From positions 1 to 60,164 of the forward strand of contig JAEEGQ010000095.1 in NCBI GenBank assembly GCA_016280395.1: a stretch of 60,164 bases of DNA, in the 5' to 3' direction. The notes below the pieces were generated by a model that saw only the letters and a program-made list of their open reading frames with translations, had not been told where the DNA came from and ran no database searches. Both the position numbers and the translations under genes were made by a program. The first letter of the stretch is position 1, and every line of letters starts with the position of its first letter. The DNA comes from Lachnospiraceae bacterium (lineage in GTDB: Bacteria; Bacillota; Clostridia; Lachnospirales; Lachnospiraceae). This document shows, in pieces, positions 49,360-57,095 of the stretch.

Positions 49360-50772
49360 TCAGTCACCGTCTATTGCTTCAAGACCGGAGACATTTTTTA
49401 CTTTTGAAGCCTTGATATTCTTAACAAGCAGTGTAAATACTATGCAGCTTACCAGGAAAAGTACGGATGAATAAACCGGAAGCGCAACCCATGCGCCGGT
49501 CATGTTGAACACAAGACCGAGGAGCACCGGAGTGACCGTCTGTGCAGACATGCTCGCAGCATAGTAGAACCCTGTGAAACGGCCGATCTTCTTTGAAGAG
49601 CAGAGCTCTACGACCATAGGGAAAGAGCAGTTGTGGACAAGCGCCATTCCGAAGCCTTTAAGAACCCATACGGCATAGAGGAGGACAGGGAAGGAAAATT
49701 CCCCGTTTGTTCCGACGGCATTTCCGGTAGGTCTTACAAAGCACATTACGATTATTGCGACAACGGTAAGGGAAAGGCCTGAAGTGATGGTCCACTTTCT
49801 GCCGATCCTGTCCGCGATGATGCCTGCGATCGCAAAGCCGAGGACCGATGCAAGGCCGCCGATGATCGTTAAGATCATTGTTGCGCTCGAAGCCGATTTC
49901 AGGTAGTAGATAACATAGTTTCCGATATAAGTGCCGATGGCGTTGTCAGCCATGAACCAGAAGAATTCTGCGGCAAGGATGGCAAGGAGCATGCGCTTGT
50001 TTGCGTCCGACATAGGCTTGTCGTCATCAATCGGCGTTTCGATCGCAGCAAGGCGTTCGCCTTCCTCCATCTGCTCCTTCATCTCTACAGCAAGTTCGTT
50101 CTCGCGGATAGTAAAGAAAAGAACGAGTGCAGAGATCACCATGAGTACGGAAGCGACGATGAACGGGATCTCGATTATCCAGAGTTTTCTTGCGGCATCC
50201 TCGGAGTTGATATAATCCGAGAGCTTGAGGAAGATGCCGAGAACCGTTGCGGCAGCACCGCCAAAGTAGCCCATGATGTTGATTATGCCGTTTGCTTTTG
50301 CGCGCAAAGGCTTAGGCGTGATGTCGGGCATAAGCGCTACAGCGGGGTTGCGGTACATCATCATGAACATCAGGACGATGGCCATTGTGATAACCATTCC
50401 AAAAACGTTGTTGTAGTGGAAGAAAAGCGGGATGAAAGGAAAGGCAACAGCCGCAACGAATGTACCGGTAAGGATATAAGGCATGCGCTTTCCGATAGGG
50501 GTCTTCGTCTTATCCGAAAGATTTCCGAAGATGGGGAGAAGGATAAGTGCCGCAAGGTTGTCGCAGGCCATTATTATGCCGACGAGCCACTGCACGTTAA
50601 GGAGCTTTGACGGATCACCGGACTTTAAAGCCTGCGATGACTCGCCGTACATCCTTCTTGCGAAAATGTCTGTGAGGAATGTGGGGCACCAGGAATCATA
50701 GACCTGCCAGAGCAGGAGAATGCCAAAGAAGGCAAAACCTATAAGAGCGGTGCGTTTGTAATTAAGTTTCAT
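49360..50772 (-). CDS. MFS transporter, sugar-symporter-like
   Basis: 470 residues with twelve predicted membrane helices. It starts MKLNYKRTALIGFAFFGILL and has YDSWCPTFL and NLSDKTKTPIGKRMPYIL near residue 95; the second is the D-x3-TPxGRRxP pattern of the GPH/SLC45-like sugar transporters. A GGAGG lies six bases before this ATG on the minus strand; an upstream in-frame start at 50820 lacks one. Substrate cannot be read from the sequence. The operon partner is birA, but biotin transport is not indicated by the motif. Confidence 0.85.
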   Translation of the reverse strand: MKLNYKRTALIGFAFFGILLLWQVYDSWCPTFLTDIFARRMYGESSQALKSGDPSKLLNVQWLVGIIMACDNLAALILLPIFGNLSDKTKTPIGKRMPYILTGTFVAAVAFPFIPLFFHYNNVFGMVITMAIVLMFMMMYRNPAVALMPDITPKPLRAKANGIINIMGYFGGAAATVLGIFLKLSDYINSEDAARKLWIIEIPFIVASVLMVISALVLFFTIRENELAVEMKEQMEEGERLAAIETPIDDDKPMSDANKRMLLAILAAEFFWFMADNAIGTYIGNYVIYYLKSASSATMILTIIGGLASVLGFAIAGIIADRIGRKWTITSGLSLTVVAIIVMCFVRPTGNAVGTNGEFSFPVLLYAVWVLKGFGMALVHNCSFPMVVELCSSKKIGRFTGFYYAASMSAQTVTPVLLGLVFNMTGAWVALPVYSSVLFLVSCIVFTLLVKNIKASKVKNVSGLEAIDGD

Positions 50773-50800
50773 GCTGACCCTCCGTAAAAAAATACTCAAA

Positions 50801-50817
50801 AGACTTTTATAAAGTCT
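50801..50817. other. Palindrome in the MFS leader
   Basis: AGACTTT-TAT-AAAGTCT, a perfect 7+7 inverted repeat downstream of the MFS promoter and about 30 bp before its start codon. Position fits an operator, or a leader hairpin with a tight loop. Confidence 0.45.
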
Positions 50818-50838
50818 CAATATAAACCCTCATCTATG

Positions 50839-50867
50839 ATTATAATGATTTTAATTTAACATGTCAA
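50839..50867 (-). promoter_or_regulatory. Consensus sigma-A promoter of the MFS-birA pair
   Basis: On the minus strand: TTGACA (50867-50862), 17-bp spacer, TATAAT (50844-50839). Both hexamers are perfect. It is the best consensus promoter in the window and would be strong unless repressed. Confidence 0.85.
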
Positions 50868-50873
50868 AAAAAA

Positions 50874-50903
50874 GTGGCATTCTAAAAAAGAAAATGATAA
50901 AAT
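50874..50903 (+). promoter_or_regulatory. Putative promoter of the Dabb-pepT genes
   Basis: GTGGCA (50874-50879), 18-bp spacer, TAAAAT (50898-50903) with an extended -10 TG at 50895-50896. It is divergent from, and almost back-to-back with, the MFS promoter. Predicted start near 50910. Confidence 0.55.
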
Positions 50904-50917
50904 AGCTTTTGTAATGT

Positions 50918-50986
50918 TGCCGGCGTCTGAAAGCAGACCGCTTAAGGCGGGATATTCCTTACGGATATCCGACCGGAACGCCGGCA
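50918..50986 (+). other. Multibranched leader RNA candidate before the Dabb gene
   Basis: Closing stem TGCCGGCGT (50918-50926) with ACGCCGGCA (50978-50986). Inside are three small hairpins: GTCTG-AAAG-CAGAC (50925-50938, sharing two bases with the closing stem), CCGC-TTAAG-GCGG (50938-50950, sharing single bases with neighbours) and GGATAT...ATATCC (50950-50970). The ribosome-binding site GGGAGG follows directly. It starts about eight bases after the predicted transcript start. It matches no riboswitch class I recognise. Confidence 0.45.
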
Positions 50987-50997
50987 GGGAGGAAAAC

Positions 50998-51303
50998 ATG
51001 GTTAAACACGTTATTTTATGGACATTCAAAGACACATACTGCGGAGCGCAGATAGACGAACTGCGCCTTGGCATAAAGGAGGGGCTTGAAGGGCTTCAGG
51101 GCAAGATCCCCGGGCTTATTGACATAAAAGTTCAGACAGACGGCATTCTAAACTCGTCGAATGCAGATCTTATGCTTGTTTCTACATTCGTAGATGAGCC
51201 TGCTCTCAAAGCTTACCAGAACAATCCGCTGCATGTTGCCGTTGCAAACGAAAAAGTAAGACCCTTCGTTGCAAGCAGAGTATGCATAGATTATGTGATC
51301 TGA
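50998..51303 (+). CDS. Dabb (stress-responsive A/B barrel) domain protein
   Basis: 101 residues. MVKHVILWTFKD, LEGLQGKIPGLIDIKVQTDG and LMLVSTFVDEPALKAYQNNP then HVAVANEKVRPFVASRVCIDY match the dimeric alpha-beta barrel Dabb family. Members are small cytoplasmic proteins of mostly unknown role. GGGAGG is six bases before this ATG. A longer frame from 50914 overlaps the leader structure. Next gene pepT starts 14 bases after its stop. Confidence 0.88.
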   Translation: MVKHVILWTFKDTYCGAQIDELRLGIKEGLEGLQGKIPGLIDIKVQTDGILNSSNADLMLVSTFVDEPALKAYQNNPLHVAVANEKVRPFVASRVCIDYVI

Positions 51304-51317
51304 GTCTGGAGGACGGG

Positions 51318-52535
51318 ATGCAGAGTCTGTTAGATCATTTTCTTAAATATATTTCGGTGTATACAACATCGGACGAAACATCGGGCACACACCCTTCGGC
51401 AGAGCGTGAGCTTGTTCTTGCGCGCATGTTAAAACAGGAACTTGAGGAGCTTCGCCTTGAAGACGTTACTCTTTCAGATACGGGTTATGTTTACGGACGC
51501 CTTCCTGCGACAAAAGGCCTTGAAGGCAAAAAGAAACTCTGTTTTATCGCACATATGGATACGGCTCCGGATTTTTCCGGGGAAAATGTTAAGCCGCAGA
51601 TAATCCCGGATTATGACGGGAAAGATGTTGTGTTAAAAGGCACCGGAGATATCCTGAAGGTGGCTGATTTTCCGGAACTCCCCTCGTTAAAGGGACGCAC
51701 GCTTATAACGACTGACGGTACAACGCTTCTCGGAGCAGACGACAAGGCCGGCATCGCCGTTATAACAGAGGTATTGAGGCAGATTGTCAAAGACAATATC
51801 CCTCACGGTGCGATATCCGTTGTATTTACACCGGACGAGGAGATAGGCGAAGGCGCAGACAACTTCGAGCTTGAAAAGGCCGGCGCGGACATTGCCTATA
51901 CCATCGACGGTGATTATGAAGGCGAAGTTGCCTATGAGAACTTTAACGCCTCTGGCGCAACCTTCACCGTAAACGGCGTGAGCGTTCATCCGGGTTCCGC
52001 TAAGGGGATAATGAAAAATGCCGCCCTTATAGCTTCGGAAATAGCAAACATGCTTCCTTTCGATGAAACTCCGGCCCATACCGAAGGCCGTGAAGGCTTT
52101 TTCCATCTGACTGATATATCGGGTGATGTTTCGGGCGCAAAGCTCCACTACATCATCAGGGATCATGATGCGGTCAATTTTGAAAGAAGAGTCGAAAAAC
52201 TTAAGAAAATAGAAGAGGCCGTAAACACAAAATACGGTGCCGGCACCTGTGAGCTTTCCGTAAAAGAATCCTACAGGAACATGCTCGAGATCATCGAGAA
52301 GGATTTCTATCCCGTTGAGCTTGCAAAGCAGGCTATAAGAGAAGAGGGGCTCGAACCTGTTTCAAATCCCGTAAGAGGCGGTACGGACGGCGCACGCTTA
52401 AGCTTTATGGGGCTTCCGTGCCCTAACCTCGGAGCCGGCGGATACGGTTTCCATGGGCCTTTTGAACATGTGACTCTTGAAGGAATGGAGTCATCCGTAA
52501 GGATAGTATTGAATGTGATCAGGCTTGTTGCCTGA
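51318..52535 (+). CDS. pepT: Peptidase T (tripeptide aminopeptidase, M20 family)
   Basis: 405 residues. It releases the N-terminal residue from tripeptides in the cytoplasm using two zinc ions. Metal and catalytic motifs: AHMDTAPDFSGENVKP, LLGADDKAGIAVITEVL, FTPDEEIGEGADNFELEKAG, and GGTDGARLSFMGLPCPNLGA then GFHGPFEHV. The lid domain (VHPGSAKGIMKNAALIASEI) is normal. TCTGGAGG lies before this ATG. Probably co-transcribed with the Dabb gene. Confidence 0.95.
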   Translation: MQSLLDHFLKYISVYTTSDETSGTHPSAERELVLARMLKQELEELRLEDVTLSDTGYVYGRLPATKGLEGKKKLCFIAHMDTAPDFSGENVKPQIIPDYDGKDVVLKGTGDILKVADFPELPSLKGRTLITTDGTTLLGADDKAGIAVITEVLRQIVKDNIPHGAISVVFTPDEEIGEGADNFELEKAGADIAYTIDGDYEGEVAYENFNASGATFTVNGVSVHPGSAKGIMKNAALIASEIANMLPFDETPAHTEGREGFFHLTDISGDVSGAKLHYIIRDHDAVNFERRVEKLKKIEEAVNTKYGAGTCELSVKESYRNMLEIIEKDFYPVELAKQAIREEGLEPVSNPVRGGTDGARLSFMGLPCPNLGAGGYGFHGPFEHVTLEGMESSVRIVLNVIRLVA

Positions 52536-52553
52536 AGGATACAGTTTTTTGTC

Positions 52554-53729
52554 ATGGGTATTTTGAGCAGAGAAGTGCTGATCTATTGTGAGGCTGCGCT
52601 TGGGTGTCTTATCGCCCTCGTGATAATATTGCATTACCGCAACCGCAGGCTGAACAATAACACTGAAAAGATCATATCGTCCGTGATAGTCTACGCATCC
52701 ATTATCTACGTTGTCTGTGATATGGGATGCGCTGTTGTTGACTCCGCGGATATAGAATTCCTTGACTTTGCGGTTTATTTCTTCTCGTCATTCGTGTACA
52801 TAGCAGGCTCCGTTGTAGTTTACGTATGGGTTATCTACGCGGAATTCCTGACCTCAAGGAAGCTCTCCGTGATAAAGGGCAAGTGCCTTCTTGCGGCAGT
52901 GCCCCTTGGCATTGATGTGATTCTTGTTTTACTTACGCCGCTAACAGGCCTGTATTACAGGCTTGAAGGAAAGGCAGTCGTAAAAGGGCAGCTTTACCAT
53001 GTGCATTACATCATCATAATCGCCTACGCGGCCGTGATCTTTACCCGGATGCTTTACCGGATGTACAAGACGGATGCCAACAGCATCGCCCTTAAAGACA
53101 GATATTATCATAATGTCCTTTTTTCGATACCGCTGCTTTCGTCGGCATTGATACAGCTTTTCCTGTTCGGACATCCGGCGTATCTCATGGGACTTATGCT
53201 CTTTGTGCTCGTAACGCAGCTTTCCTCGACTACAAGGATGGTGACGGCGGATGAGCTTACAGGCATCAACAACCGCAACCAGCTTGTGAAGTTCCTTGAA
53301 GGCAAGATGCACAGCTATTCCATGCGGAGCGATAACCAGAACAGCCTTTTCCTGTTCATCATGGATGTTGATAATTTCAAGAAGATCAACGATTCCTACG
53401 GGCACATCGAAGGTGACGAGGCGCTGTGCCTTGTCGCTGATACGTTAAAGAAAATGAGCGGCAAATACAATTGTTTCTGTTCAAGATACGGCGGGGATGA
53501 ATTCGTCATGGTCGTGGAACTGTATGACGCCAACAGCGCAGAGGCCTTTTCAAAGGAACTTAACATCATGCTTGCCGAGAAGAACAACCAGGCGGGAAAT
53601 GATTACCAGCTGCAGATGAGCATCGGTTATGCGGAATATGACGACACTACCGGTACCATTGCCGATTTTATCGACAGGGCGGACAAGATGCTCTACAGGG
53701 TAAAAAAGATCAGAAAAGCCGGAAGATGA
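52554..53729 (+). CDS. Membrane GGDEF protein (diguanylate cyclase)
   Basis: 391 residues. The first 230 hold about seven transmembrane helices; the rest is a GGDEF domain with the active motif RYGGDEF at about 311-317 and GYAEYDDTTGTIADFIDRAD downstream. It should make c-di-GMP from GTP. The inhibitory I-site RxxD is replaced by KYNC, so feedback inhibition is likely absent. Neighbours give no clear ligand. The PilZ protein in the flagellar operon is an obvious possible target in this window. Confidence 0.93.
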   Translation: MGILSREVLIYCEAALGCLIALVIILHYRNRRLNNNTEKIISSVIVYASIIYVVCDMGCAVVDSADIEFLDFAVYFFSSFVYIAGSVVVYVWVIYAEFLTSRKLSVIKGKCLLAAVPLGIDVILVLLTPLTGLYYRLEGKAVVKGQLYHVHYIIIIAYAAVIFTRMLYRMYKTDANSIALKDRYYHNVLFSIPLLSSALIQLFLFGHPAYLMGLMLFVLVTQLSSTTRMVTADELTGINNRNQLVKFLEGKMHSYSMRSDNQNSLFLFIMDVDNFKKINDSYGHIEGDEALCLVADTLKKMSGKYNCFCSRYGGDEFVMVVELYDANSAEAFSKELNIMLAEKNNQAGNDYQLQMSIGYAEYDDTTGTIADFIDRADKMLYRVKKIRKAGR

Positions 53730-53738
53730 GAGGTTTTT

Positions 53739-54209
53739 GTGAATAACGGAAATGCAGAAAATTCAAAAGAGCTCATTGCTTATGTGGACGGAAGCTTTAA
53801 TGTTGGCACCGGCCGCTACGGGTTCGGATGTGTGTTCATAGAGCCGGACGGTACCGTAACAGAAAGGCTCGGAAGCAATGTGAACGAGGAATCCGCAAAG
53901 CTCAGGAACGTAACGGGAGAGATGCTCGGCTCGATGTATGCCGTTAAATGGGCTATGGCAAGAGGCTTTTCGGGCATCAGGATCTTTTACGATTACACCG
54001 GGATAGAATACTGGGTAACCGGGAAATGGAAGTCCAAAAACGAGCTTACAAAGAAGTATTCCGCTTCGATGCGGGAGTGGGGCAAAAGCATTGCGATCTC
54101 TTTTGAAAAGGTCGAGGCCCACACCGGCGTCACCTATAACGAGACAGCCGATAAACTGGCCAAAAGAGCGATAGAAGAAGAGCTTCCGATACCGGGTATC
54201 AGGGACTGA
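53739..54209 (+). CDS. RNase H-like protein
   Basis: 156 residues starting at GTG behind GAGAGG. The RNase H fold is clear: AYVDGSFNVGTGRYGFGCVF (first Asp), NVTGEMLGSMYAVKWAM (Glu), IRIFYDYTGIEYWV (Asp) and NETADKLAKRA (final Asp), so all four catalytic acids are kept. It could remove RNA from RNA-DNA hybrids. It lacks an N-terminal hybrid-binding domain. The gene lies ten bases after the GGDEF gene. Confidence 0.9.
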   Translation: MNNGNAENSKELIAYVDGSFNVGTGRYGFGCVFIEPDGTVTERLGSNVNEESAKLRNVTGEMLGSMYAVKWAMARGFSGIRIFYDYTGIEYWVTGKWKSKNELTKKYSASMREWGKSIAISFEKVEAHTGVTYNETADKLAKRAIEEELPIPGIRD

Positions 54210-54217
54210 TTTTTTTC

Positions 54218-54246
54218 TTTACATTTATATTGTTTATGGGTATTAT
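54218..54246 (+). promoter_or_regulatory. Promoter of the bactofilin gene
   Basis: TTTACA (54218-54223), 17-bp spacer, TATTAT (54241-54246), each matching five of six consensus bases, 60 bp before the bactofilin start. Confidence 0.7.
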
Positions 54247-54305
54247 ATAACTTAGGGCCGAAAGGCTTATACAAATAAAGCGCGGGAGACCGCAACGGAG
54301 GTATT

Positions 54306-54983
54306 ATGAGTTTTTTCAAGGATTTTCAGGACGAAGTGGCTGATGACAATGAATCGGTCAATTCCGAGATCGCACAGGATGCAGCAGAAACAGACGAGCC
54401 CGAAGAGGCCGTAAACGCAGAGCTTGTCAGCATGCTCAAGAGCGAAGACATCTTCGAAAAGAAGGCAGATACGCAGCCTGCCCAGACCCCGTCTGAAGAA
54501 AAGAAGTTAAGTGACATCGACTTTACCAAAAAAGACAAGGATTCCGTAACCGTCATCACAAAAGGAACAACGATCAACGGAAGCATAATCTCCGACTGTT
54601 CCCTTGACGTTATGGGTACGATAAACGGCGACATCGAATGTCTCGGCAAGCTTACTATTTCGGGAACAGTAGTCGGCTCCTCAATGGCATCCGAGATATT
54701 TGTCAACACAGAACGCCTTGAAGGCAACTTAAGCAGCGAAGGCACAGTAAAGATCGGCCTCGGAACCGTGGTTGTGGGTGATGTGACCGGTAATTCCGCA
54801 GTCATTGCCGGCGCCGTAAAAGGGCAGATCGATATCAACGGTCCTGTTGTTATCGACTCCACCGCCATCATCAAAGGCAACGTAAAGGCAAAATCCATCC
54901 AGATGAACAACGGAGCCGTACTTGAAGGCTTCTGCTCGCTCACATCCTACGCTTCGCTCGATATCGACAACGTATTCGAATGA
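54306..54983 (+). CDS. Bactofilin family cytoskeletal protein
   Basis: 225 residues. Residues about 1-75 are an acidic, disordered N terminus; residues about 80-215 are a beta-helix of regular Gly-rich rungs: GTTINGSIISDCSLDVMGTI, NGDIECLGKLTISGTVVGSS, LGTVVVGDVTGNSAVIAGAV. Bactofilins polymerise without nucleotide at the membrane and organise cell shape, wall synthesis or polar structures. In some bacteria they also affect flagella. The gene has its own promoter and an ACGGAGG site. It ends 42 bp before pyrH, so it may also feed transcription into pyrH. Confidence 0.92.
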   Translation: MSFFKDFQDEVADDNESVNSEIAQDAAETDEPEEAVNAELVSMLKSEDIFEKKADTQPAQTPSEEKKLSDIDFTKKDKDSVTVITKGTTINGSIISDCSLDVMGTINGDIECLGKLTISGTVVGSSMASEIFVNTERLEGNLSSEGTVKIGLGTVVVGDVTGNSAVIAGAVKGQIDINGPVVIDSTAIIKGNVKAKSIQMNNGAVLEGFCSLTSYASLDIDNVFE

Positions 54984-55025
54984 TACCGGGGTTTTAGGAT
55001 AAGGATACAGAGTTTGGAGGATGTC

Positions 55026-55733
55026 ATGAAAAAATATAAACGTATTCTTTTGAAGCTCAGCGGCGAAGCGCTTGCAGGCGATAAAAAGACAGGCTTTGAC
55101 GAGGCGACCTGCCTTGCGGTCGGAAAACAGGTTAAAAAGCTTACGGATGACGGTGTACAGGTAGCCATAGTTATCGGCGGCGGCAACTTCTGGAGAGGCC
55201 GCAGTTCCGAGACTATCGACCGTACAAAGGCCGATCAGATCGGGATGCTCGCAACCGTTATGAACTGCATTTACGTTTCCGATATTTTCAGGTTCCTCGG
55301 CATGCAGACGGAGGTGTTCACGGCATTTCAGGTAGGGAGCTTTACGGAGCTCTTCTCAAAGGATAAAGCTGTTGCAGCCCTTAATGCCGGGAAAGTGATA
55401 TTCCTTGCCGGCGGTACGGGACATCCGTATTTTTCAACGGATACCGCAACCGCACTTCGCGCGATAGAGCTCGAGACAGACATAATCCTTATGGCACGTG
55501 CGGTTGACGGTGTTTACGATTCGGATCCGAAGACGAATCCGGATGCAAAGAAATTCGATACCATATCTTACAACGAGGTCCTTGAGAGAAACCTTAAGAT
55601 ACTTGATAAAGCAGCAACCGTACTTTGTATGGAAAACAGGATGCCTCTTCTTGTATTTTCGCTTAACGAAGAAGACAGCATCTACATAAACGCATTCGAT
55701 CACTGCACCGGAACCGTGGTTACGGTGGACTGA
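55026..55733 (+). CDS. pyrH: Uridylate kinase
   Basis: 235 residues. Converts UMP to UDP. KYKRILLKLSGEALAGDKKT, VAIVIGGGNFWRG, TADQ-like region RTKADQIGMLATVMN and GTGHPYFSTDTATALRAIEL are all diagnostic. TTGGAGG is seven bases upstream of this ATG; the in-frame TTG at 55014 lies within that site. First gene of the conserved pyrH-frr-uppS-cdsA-dxr-rseP run. Confidence 0.97.
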   Translation: MKKYKRILLKLSGEALAGDKKTGFDEATCLAVGKQVKKLTDDGVQVAIVIGGGNFWRGRSSETIDRTKADQIGMLATVMNCIYVSDIFRFLGMQTEVFTAFQVGSFTELFSKDKAVAALNAGKVIFLAGGTGHPYFSTDTATALRAIELETDIILMARAVDGVYDSDPKTNPDAKKFDTISYNEVLERNLKILDKAATVLCMENRMPLLVFSLNEEDSIYINAFDHCTGTVVTVD

Positions 55734-55752
55734 TCTTAAAGGGGAGGTATTT

Positions 55753-56307
55753 ATGAACGAGAGAATAACACCTTTTGAAGAAAAAATGAAAAAGACCATT
55801 GCAAGTCTTACCGAAGACTTTGCATCTATCCGCGCAGGGCGCGCAAATCCCCACCTTCTTGACAAGCTGAGAGTGGATTATTACGGAACTCCTTCTCCGA
55901 TCCAGTCGGTAGCTAACGTTTCCGTTCCCGAAGCCCGTATCATCCAGATACAGCCCTGGGAGCCGAAAATGATAAAAGAGATCGAAAAAGCAATCCTTGC
56001 ATCCGATATCGGCATAACCCCCGGTAACGACGGCAAGATCATCCGCCTTGTATTCCCCGAGCTTACCGAGGAAAGACGTAAGGAGCTTACAAAGGATATC
56101 CAGAAGAAGTCCGAAACGGCGCGTGTTGCCATCCGCAATATCCGCAGGGATGCAAACGATAACGTTAAGAAAGCCGAAAAGGCCGGCGAGATCTCCGAAG
56201 ACGTATTAAAGGAGCTTGAAGGAGATATCCAGAAGCTCACAGACAAATTCGTAGATAACATCGATAAGATGTGCGACGAGAAATGCAAAGAGATCATGAC
56301 CGTTTAA
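55753..56307 (+). CDS. frr: Ribosome-recycling factor
   Basis: 184 residues, normal length. RRF splits post-termination ribosomes with EF-G. SIRAGRANPHLLDKLRVDYY, TPSPIQSVANVSVPEAR and RKELTKDIQKKSETARVAIR, then NIRRDAND are the family patterns. GGGGAGG precedes the start. A hairpin follows in the spacer before uppS. Confidence 0.97.
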   Translation: MNERITPFEEKMKKTIASLTEDFASIRAGRANPHLLDKLRVDYYGTPSPIQSVANVSVPEARIIQIQPWEPKMIKEIEKAILASDIGITPGNDGKIIRLVFPELTEERRKELTKDIQKKSETARVAIRNIRRDANDNVKKAEKAGEISEDVLKELEGDIQKLTDKFVDNIDKMCDEKCKEIMTV

Positions 56308-56316
56308 TATTTTATT

Positions 56317-56344
56317 TAAAGGGACGTAAACCTGCGTCCCTTTA
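56317..56344 (+). terminator. Terminator-like hairpin between frr and uppS
   Basis: TAAAGGGACG (56317-56326) pairs perfectly with CGTCCCTTTA (56335-56344) around TAAACCTG. The following GTTTATC is a weak U-run. Probably a partial terminator reducing uppS-cdsA-dxr-rseP relative to pyrH-frr. Confidence 0.6.
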
Positions 56345-56360
56345 GTTTATCAGGAGCAGT

Positions 56361-57080
56361 ATGACAGAAAAAGAAACAAAGATACCCTCCCACGTCGCCA
56401 TAATCCTCGACGGAAACGGAAGATGGGCAAGCAGGCGCCATCTGCCTCGCAAGGCGGGACATGCCCAGGGCAGCAAGACAGTCGAAAAGATATGTGAAGA
56501 CGCCTGGCGCATGGGTATAAAATACCTTACGGTATATGCGTTTTCAACCGAGAACTGGAACAGGCCGGATGACGAGGTGACGGCGCTGATGAACCTGCTC
56601 CGTTCCTATATGAAGGACTGCATAAAGATCAGCCGGAAAAATGACATGCGTGTCAGGATCATAGGGGATAAGAGCCGTCTTGACGAAGATATCAGGAAGT
56701 CGATAGCGACTCTTGAAGAGGATTCCAAGAACAACAACGGACTGAATTTTCAGGTTGCGATCAATTACGGATCGAGAGACGAGATAGTCCGTGCCGTAAG
56801 GAAGATTGCGAAAGAAGTGTCCGCCGGCGATCTGGCCCCTCAGGATATTACGGAAGAGACTGTTGCGGAAAAGCTTGATACCTCCGGCATCCCTGATCCG
56901 GACCTTCTTATCCGGACTGCCGGTGAACAGAGGCTGTCAAATTATCTGCTCTGGCAGCTTTCATACGCAGAGCTTTATTTTACGGATGTGCTGTGGCCGG
57001 ATTTTACTGTTGACGACTTGAAGAAAGCTGTGGAATACTATTCGACCAGAACCAGAAAATACGGAAAGGTAGTGCCTTGA
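56361..57080 (+). CDS. uppS: Undecaprenyl diphosphate synthase
   Basis: 239 residues. Adds eight isoprene units to farnesyl diphosphate to make the C55 lipid carrier of wall synthesis. The catalytic Asp17 lies in IILDGNGRWASRR; GHAQGSKTVEKI, TVYAFSTENWNRP and LLIRTAGEQRLSNYLLWQLS then YAELYF are typical cis-prenyltransferase motifs. Shares the isoprenoid route with dxr three genes on. Confidence 0.97.
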   Translation: MTEKETKIPSHVAIILDGNGRWASRRHLPRKAGHAQGSKTVEKICEDAWRMGIKYLTVYAFSTENWNRPDDEVTALMNLLRSYMKDCIKISRKNDMRVRIIGDKSRLDEDIRKSIATLEEDSKNNNGLNFQVAINYGSRDEIVRAVRKIAKEVSAGDLAPQDITEETVAEKLDTSGIPDPDLLIRTAGEQRLSNYLLWQLSYAELYFTDVLWPDFTVDDLKKAVEYYSTRTRKYGKVVP

Positions 57081-57095
57081 ACAAGGTGAAGAAAA

